This document shows, piece by piece, positions 6,615 through 10,737 of a stretch of DNA of 10,737 bases. How positions within the stretch are numbered: position 1 is the stretch's first letter; each line of letters begins with the position of its first letter. This stretch comes from Anaerolineae bacterium (GTDB lineage: Bacteria; Chloroflexota; Anaerolineae; Aggregatilineales; UBA2796), in assembly GCA_020851855.1 (NCBI GenBank), contig JADZBY010000320.1, positions 1-10,737 of the forward strand, given 5' to 3'. The notes below the pieces were generated by a model. The model did not search any database and had not been told where the DNA came from. It worked only from the letters and a program-made list of their open reading frames with translations. The translations under genes and the position numbers were made by a program.

Positions 6615-8147
6615 ATGATGTCCGTGGCAGACACACCGCCGATCTCACAGCACAGCGTAGAATCCCTCGTCAAATATGCTGGCCTGCCCATCATCACCAC
6701 CGACGCGCGTGGTGCGATTACGGGCTTCAATCCCAGCGCCGAAGAGCTGTACGAGATCGCAGAACGGGCGATGCTCGGCGTCCCCTTCGCCGCGCTTGCG
6801 CCTGGGCTGCGGCGCTCCGAACACGAGCAGGTGTGCGCGTACATCCTGGAAACCGGGCGCGGCCTCAAGCTGATCACCGAGCACCTGACCGGCAAGGGCG
6901 CGGCCATCCCGGTGCGGCTGGCGCTCTCGCCGCTCAAGGACAACGACGGGCTGTGCGTCGGGCTGTGCTGCATCAGCATCGACCTGCGCGAGCGAAACGC
7001 CGTGCTGCGCGACCTGGAGCACGAGCGTGACCTTCTGGAAGCCATCCTGGAGACGACGAACGACGCGATCATCATGATCGACGCCGCCGGGCAGGTGGTC
7101 ATCGTCAACCTGCCCTTCGAATCCGTCTTCCGGCTGCCGCGTTATGAAGTCGTGAACCGGCCCGTCGATGCGCTGGCCGACGTGGTGCGCATCCGCCCCG
7201 ATCTGCCCGCCGAACTGGCCAATCTGGTGCTCACCTTCGGCTCGGACCCGCACCAGAGCGCGGGCGGCGACCTGGAACTGAAGAGCGTCGAGCGGCGCAT
7301 CCTGAACTGGTACACCGCGCCGGTCCACGCCCACGACGGCTCCGCGATGGGCCGGCTGTTCGTCTTTCGCGACGCCACGCAGGAGCGCGACGCCGACCGC
7401 ATGAAGACGGAGTTCGTCTCGCTCGTCTCGCACGAGCTGCGCACGCCGCTCACGTCGGTCATGGGCTTTGCCGAGTTGATGCTCGACGGCGACGCGGGCG
7501 ACATCAGCCCGACCGTGCGCTCGTATCTGGAGATCATCCGGTTCAACGCCGAGCGGTTGACCTCGTTGATCAGCGACATTTTGGACCTGACGCGCATCGA
7601 TGCGGGCCGGATCGAGCTACGCCCGGCCTGGAATGACCTGTGCACCATCGTCACATCCGTGCTGCAATCGCTCGAACCGGTCATCGGCTCGCACCGGCAG
7701 CCTGTTCACGTCGACGTGCCGCCCGATCTGCCCGCCTTGTGGTGCGACTCGGAGCGCATGGCGCAGATCATGAGCAATCTGGTGACCAATGCCAGCAAGT
7801 ACTCACCAGAGGGAGCGCCGATTCACGTCCGCGCCAGCCTCTTGCGCCGGTCGGATGGGGCATCGTTGCCGGCCAGCGCGCCGGAAGGCGTCGCGGATCG
7901 CCTGCCTTCGTTCCTGATCTGTGTGCAGGATTCGGGGATGGGCATCGCGCCGGAAGATCACAGCCGGGTGTTCACGCGCTTCTTCCGCTCTGAGAATGCG
8001 GCGCGCCATCAGGTCCAGGGCAGCGGGTTGGGCCTGAACATCGTGCGCTCGTTTGTCGAATTACATGGGGGCGTGACGTGGCTCGAATCCCAACTCGGCC
8101 AGGGCACGTCCGTTTATTTCACCGTGCCCTACGTTGAGGGCGCGTAA
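6615..8147 (+). CDS. Soluble double-PAS sensor histidine kinase
   Basis: This 510-residue kinase has no membrane segment and no signal peptide, so it should sense a cytoplasmic signal. PAS 1 covers about residues 14-125, a short charged coiled coil (RERNAVLRDLEHERDLLEAIL) follows, and PAS 2 covers about 143-262. The HisKA dimerisation domain carries phospho-acceptor His273 in SHELRTPLTS. The HATPase domain has the N box with Asn392 (NLVTNASKYSPEG), G1 with Asp439 (DSGMGIAPED), an F box (FTRFFRS) and G2 at Gly469 (GSGLGLNIV). A Pro/Ala-rich insertion of about 20 residues sits between the N and G1 boxes. Tandem ATGs at 6615 and 6618 are both possible; the ribosome binding site is weak. It ends with two stops in a row (TAATAA), 12 bp before the next receiver gene. 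No cofactor ligand for the PAS domains can be assigned. Confidence 0.95.
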   Translation: MMSVADTPPISQHSVESLVKYAGLPIITTDARGAITGFNPSAEELYEIAERAMLGVPFAALAPGLRRSEHEQVCAYILETGRGLKLITEHLTGKGAAIPVRLALSPLKDNDGLCVGLCCISIDLRERNAVLRDLEHERDLLEAILETTNDAIIMIDAAGQVVIVNLPFESVFRLPRYEVVNRPVDALADVVRIRPDLPAELANLVLTFGSDPHQSAGGDLELKSVERRILNWYTAPVHAHDGSAMGRLFVFRDATQERDADRMKTEFVSLVSHELRTPLTSVMGFAELMLDGDAGDISPTVRSYLEIIRFNAERLTSLISDILDLTRIDAGRIELRPAWNDLCTIVTSVLQSLEPVIGSHRQPVHVDVPPDLPALWCDSERMAQIMSNLVTNASKYSPEGAPIHVRASLLRRSDGASLPASAPEGVADRLPSFLICVQDSGMGIAPEDHSRVFTRFFRSENAARHQVQGSGLGLNIVRSFVELHGGVTWLESQLGQGTSVYFTVPYVEGA

Positions 8148-8159
8148 TAAGGGGGGACC

Positions 8160-8570
8160 ATGTCGTATATCCTGGTGGCCGAGGACGATCCCTCGATCCA
8201 GCTTCTCGTGCGTCGCAAGCTCGAAACCGCCGGATTTCAGGTGCGCGCCACCGCCGATGGCAACGACGCGCTGGCCATGGTCGCCGGCGAACTGCCCATG
8301 CTCGTGCTGCTGGACATCATGATTCCCGGCTGCGACGGCCTTGAGGTGTGCCGCCAGATCAAGGCGCGTTATGGGGCCGCCGCGCCGCCCGTGATCATCA
8401 TCTCGGCCCGGGGCCAGAAAGCCGACGTGGACGCCGGCGAGGAAGTCGGGGCCGACGACTACGTGATCAAGCCCTTCGTCCCGCGCGAGCTGCTGGAGCA
8501 CGTAAACGCCATGCTGCGCCGGCCCAAGCGCGTCACGAAGGAGTTATCTCAAACGAACCCACCTCAATGA
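8160..8570 (+). CDS. Stand-alone CheY-like receiver protein
   Basis: This 136-residue protein is one receiver domain (about 2-122) plus a short polar tail, with no output domain. It has acidic Glu8, Asp9 and Asp10, phospho-acceptor Asp52 in VLLDIMIPG, Ser82 in place of the commoner Thr, and Lys104 in VIKPF. AAGGGGGG lies a few bases before the ATG and gives the clearest ribosome binding site of the operon. It follows the histidine kinase by 12 bp, so it is probably phosphorylated by that kinase. Single-domain receivers act by protein binding or as phosphate sinks or relays; which applies here is not visible. Its last 12 codons overlap the end of the convergent glycosyltransferase gene. Confidence 0.93.
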   Translation: MSYILVAEDDPSIQLLVRRKLETAGFQVRATADGNDALAMVAGELPMLVLLDIMIPGCDGLEVCRQIKARYGAAAPPVIIISARGQKADVDAGEEVGADDYVIKPFVPRELLEHVNAMLRRPKRVTKELSQTNPPQ

Positions 8571-10422
8571 GGCCGCCCACCGCTTCGGAGTCCCGTGTGA
8601 TAGGCAGCGGCTCCGGGTCGGCGTAGAAATACACCTTGAGGCCCACCGTGTACCGCCCCGGCGCAAGGGCCGGCCGCAAGGTGATCGTCCGGCCATCAAA
8701 CACGAAATCGCCCACGCGCCAGCCCGAGGTTGGCGCGTTCCCGTTCATGGGCGGGCCGTCGTTTTGGGCGACCAGCGCGCCATCCGGGCCGAGCACCACC
8801 GCCGAGAGGCTGTAATCGAGCGGCGTTGCAGCAAGCGACTGCCAGAGCGTCTGCACACGCAGGCTTTCCCCAGGCGCGGGTCTTTCGGGCAGGATCGCCG
8901 CCTGCTTCAATGCGAACAGGTCGCCAAAGCGCGCGATCTCACCATCGGGCGGGCGGTCATAGCGGTACAGGAAGATGTCGTTGCCCTGGTGCTGCCGGAC
9001 GTGTGTTGCCGTGCGCACGAAGCCGTGATCGCCCAGGAATTGGAACAGCGGATTTTCGGCGGGTCCCCAGTAGGCCAGCCACAGCGTTTGTGTGTCGCGC
9101 AGCCGTTCCAGCAGATAGGCGTAGAAGTCCGCGCCGTATCGCTCGCGCCACTCGTGCAGCGAGATGAGCGGCAAGGTGGCCGGATCGACGCCCAGCGCCC
9201 GCCCGATGTGATAACGCAGCGCGAAGTCGTCCACCCAGATATCCATCAGCGCCGGCTGCGACGTGGGCTGCCAGTCGGCCACCAGGTCGGCGGTCAATTC
9301 GCGGTAAGGCGGCTTCTTGTGATAGGCGTCCACGCTGAACAGGCTGACCACGACAAACACGGCCAGCAAAAAGGTCCGCGCCGTGCGGTCGAGGTTCATC
9401 AGGCCGTGCCCGATCAGCAGCGCGATGGCCGGGGTGACGATCAGGAAGTTGCGCGTGGTCAGGATGGGAAAGCGCGTGTTCAACACGACGATGGCGACGA
9501 TGGGCAGTAGCGCCCACAGGCCCAGGTAGACCGTCGGGCGGGCCGGGCGCAACGTGACCTGCGGCGCGCCCAGCCGGTACGTCACATAGGCCAGACCCAG
9601 GATCATCAGGCCGATGCTCAGCCCGTACTGCGAGCCGACGAGGTCGCCGCGCACCAGCGTAAACGTCTCCGGCGTGTTGGGCAGCGTCGATTGAAACAGG
9701 ATGGGCCGCGTGTAGCGGATTAGGCTCTGCTCCAGGAACACAACCGCCCAGGGCAGCCACGCGACGCCGATCAACGCCAGCCGGAACAGCATATCCGCCA
9801 GCCGCCGCGCCGGGCGGGCGAACAGGAGCAGGTGCAGGCCTTGCACGGCCAGCAGCAGCGCGCCCAGGTAGTGCGTGTACATCAGCGCGATGGACGACAG
9901 CAGCCAGCCCAGGCCGTTTCGACGCCGGGGCCGCTTCAGATGACGCAGGTAAAAGAGCGACGAGAGCGCGCCGAGCGCCGCCATCTGGGCATAGTGGCGC
10001 GCTTCACGGGCGAGCATGATGTCGTTGTCGGTCAGGGCCAGCACGAGCGCCGCAATCAGCCCTGCGCCCGGCGAGAATGCATCGGCGGCGATGCGGTACA
10101 CCACGGCCACGCCGAACACCGACCAGAAGGTCGAGAACAGGCGCGCGCTGAACTCGCTATCGCCGGTCAGGTCCATCCAGGGCCGCAACAGGGCGAAATA
10201 GAGCGGCGGGTGCTGGTCATCGGCCAGCGTGCGCACGACATCGGCCAGCGTCGGCCCTTTCGCCAGCAGCATCGTCCAGCCTTCGTCCGCCCAGAAGCTC
10301 TCGCGGGTCAGGTCCCACAGGCGGGCGAACAGCGCGAAGGCCAGAATCGCGGCCAGCGCGAGCAGAATCACCGGGTAACGGGCGTCAGGGCGGGCGGTCG
10401 CATGTGGCGCATGTGACATCAT
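8533..10422 (-). CDS. GT39/ArnT-like membrane glycosyltransferase with C-terminal beta-rich domain
   Basis: This is a polytopic membrane enzyme of 629 residues from the ATG at 10422; an ATG at 10419 is equally possible. The upstream TTG at 10464 is less likely because the protein then starts with a poor, Pro/Arg-rich stretch. TM1 is about 16-34. The first outer loop carries FWADEGWT (Asp46-Glu47), followed by DQHPPLYF, the signature of GT-C fold enzymes using polyprenyl-phosphate sugars. AREARHY follows, and about nine to ten further hydrophobic segments run to residue 365. The last 265 residues are mostly soluble. The final 115 look beta-rich (DYSLSAVVLGPDG, GPPMNGNAPTSGW, PGRYTVGLKVYF), a domain often seen on such proteins in Chloroflexota. 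It should transfer a sugar to a lipid, glycan or protein outside the membrane; donor and acceptor are unknown. It converges on the receiver gene. Confidence 0.9.
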   Translation of the reverse strand: MMSHAPHATARPDARYPVILLALAAILAFALFARLWDLTRESFWADEGWTMLLAKGPTLADVVRTLADDQHPPLYFALLRPWMDLTGDSEFSARLFSTFWSVFGVAVVYRIAADAFSPGAGLIAALVLALTDNDIMLAREARHYAQMAALGALSSLFYLRHLKRPRRRNGLGWLLSSIALMYTHYLGALLLAVQGLHLLLFARPARRLADMLFRLALIGVAWLPWAVVFLEQSLIRYTRPILFQSTLPNTPETFTLVRGDLVGSQYGLSIGLMILGLAYVTYRLGAPQVTLRPARPTVYLGLWALLPIVAIVVLNTRFPILTTRNFLIVTPAIALLIGHGLMNLDRTARTFLLAVFVVVSLFSVDAYHKKPPYRELTADLVADWQPTSQPALMDIWVDDFALRYHIGRALGVDPATLPLISLHEWRERYGADFYAYLLERLRDTQTLWLAYWGPAENPLFQFLGDHGFVRTATHVRQHQGNDIFLYRYDRPPDGEIARFGDLFALKQAAILPERPAPGESLRVQTLWQSLAATPLDYSLSAVVLGPDGALVAQNDGPPMNGNAPTSGWRVGDFVFDGRTITLRPALAPGRYTVGLKVYFYADPEPLPITRDSEAVGGLIEVGSFEITPS

Positions 10423-10460
10423 GGCGACGAGTGTACCGCGCGCCGATGGACGGGGCGAAG

Positions 10461-10612
10461 GCAAGGCAATCGTTTCAAAGCATCCTCACCCCCGGCCCCT
10501 CTCCATGTCCGCCACCCCAAAGGGGACCCCGTCGGCATGGAGAGGGGGCGGGGGGGGTGAGGCCCTTTCCATCTGCCTGCCTCAGCCCACACTTTTGAAG
10601 CGATTACCCTGC
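10461..10612. repeat. Nested palindromic repeat element B with an enclosing inverted repeat
   Basis: The core, 10484-10562, has a left arm CCTCACCCCCGGCCCCTC and continues to CCATG. The right arm starts CATGGAGAGGGGG and ends GGGGTGAGG, with a small CCCC-AAA-GGGG hairpin between. It shares its ends with element A at 2298-2415. Outside the core is a second inverted repeat: 10461-10478 (GCAAGGCAATCGTTTCAA) against 10595-10612 (TTGAAGCGATTACCCTGC), matching at 15 of 18 positions, all three differences being transitions. The whole lies between the glycosyltransferase start and the gene beginning at the right edge. No transposase is present. Confidence 0.75.
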
Positions 10613-10675
10613 GGGCGAAGAAGATGGGCATGGGGCGCAGGCGCGGGCTGAGGTATCATCGTCGTGCGCCGGGGC

Positions 10676-10687
10676 GAGAGCGCTCTC
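10676..10687. promoter_or_regulatory. 12-bp perfect palindrome upstream of the right-edge gene
   Basis: GAGAGCGCTCTC is a perfect palindrome 36 bp before the ATG at 10724. A -10-like TATCAT lies at 10654-10659 with no clear -35, so transcription might start just before the palindrome. Its place fits an operator for a dimeric repressor or a small leader hairpin. Chance occurrence in GC-rich DNA cannot be excluded. Confidence 0.3.
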
Positions 10688-10708
10688 AGAGGCGCGGACC
10701 AGGTCACC

Positions 10709-10715
10709 AGGAGAT
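10709..10715 (+). promoter_or_regulatory. Ribosome binding site for the right-edge gene
   Basis: AGGAGAT lies 8 nt before the ATG at 10724. It is among the strongest and best-spaced Shine-Dalgarno sequences in the window, and is the main reason for calling a gene start there. Confidence 0.6.
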
Positions 10716-10723
10716 ACCGTTTC

Positions 10724-10737
10724 ATGGCATTTTCAAA
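10724..10737 (+). CDS. Start of an unidentified gene, cut by the right edge
   Basis: Only ATG GCA TTT TCA and two further bases are present (Met-Ala-Phe-Ser), far too little to assign a family. The call rests on the well-placed AGGAGAT upstream and on the lack of any other use for the stretch between the palindromic element and the edge. It would be transcribed away from the glycosyltransferase gene. Confidence 0.5.

Noticed and set aside
6440..7433. Minus-strand open frames over the kinase gene
   Set aside because: They lie opposite conserved PAS and HisKA coding sequence and carry no recognisable domain.
10423..10464. TTG start adding 14 residues to the glycosyltransferase
   Set aside because: The added stretch is Pro/Arg/Ser-rich with no ribosome binding site, and part of it lies in the flanking inverted repeat; ATG 10422 is simpler.

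Overview
The window is GC-rich, densely coded bacterial DNA with six complete genes and a partial gene at each edge. The best guess for the source is a member of the Chloroflexota (Anaerolineae-like). This is inferred from three things: a class A penicillin-binding protein ending in Ig-like modules, a GT39-type membrane glycosyltransferase with a C-terminal beta-rich domain, and intergenic palindromic repeats of the CCTCACCCCC...GGGGGTGAGG kind. No rRNA, tRNA, CRISPR array, transposase or phage gene was found.

Left block, minus strand (1-5549). In transcription order this holds a bifunctional class A penicillin-binding protein (5549-2436), a seven-TPR lipoprotein (2265-1372) and a secreted or anchored serine alpha/beta hydrolase (1142 to beyond position 1). 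All three products are predicted to act at or outside the membrane. The PBP and TPR genes are separated by a compact palindromic repeat with two internal hairpins (2298-2415). The TPR and hydrolase genes are separated by about 230 bp with a perfect 20-bp palindrome.

Central regulatory block, plus strand (5563-8570). An extended -10 promoter sits in the divergent gap next to the PBP gene. It would produce an unusually long, hairpin-rich leader of about 300 nt. Behind it lie an OmpR-type response regulator (5899-6594), a soluble double-PAS histidine kinase (6615-8147) and a stand-alone CheY-like receiver (8160-8570). The tight spacing points to one operon and to a branched or relay phosphotransfer circuit. 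Because it is divergent from a peptidoglycan synthase, a role in envelope control is possible but unproven.

Right block (8533-10737). A minus-strand GT39 family membrane glycosyltransferase (10422-8533) converges on the receiver gene, and the two coding regions overlap by 38 bp at their 3' ends. Upstream of it is a second copy of the palindromic repeat family, itself enclosed by an 18-nt inverted repeat. The plus-strand start of another gene, with a good ribosome binding site and a 12-bp palindrome in its leader, runs off the right edge.

No wholly new multi-gene system is evident. The most interesting material is regulatory and repetitive: the structured leader, the RR-HK-RR cassette and the two nested palindromic elements.
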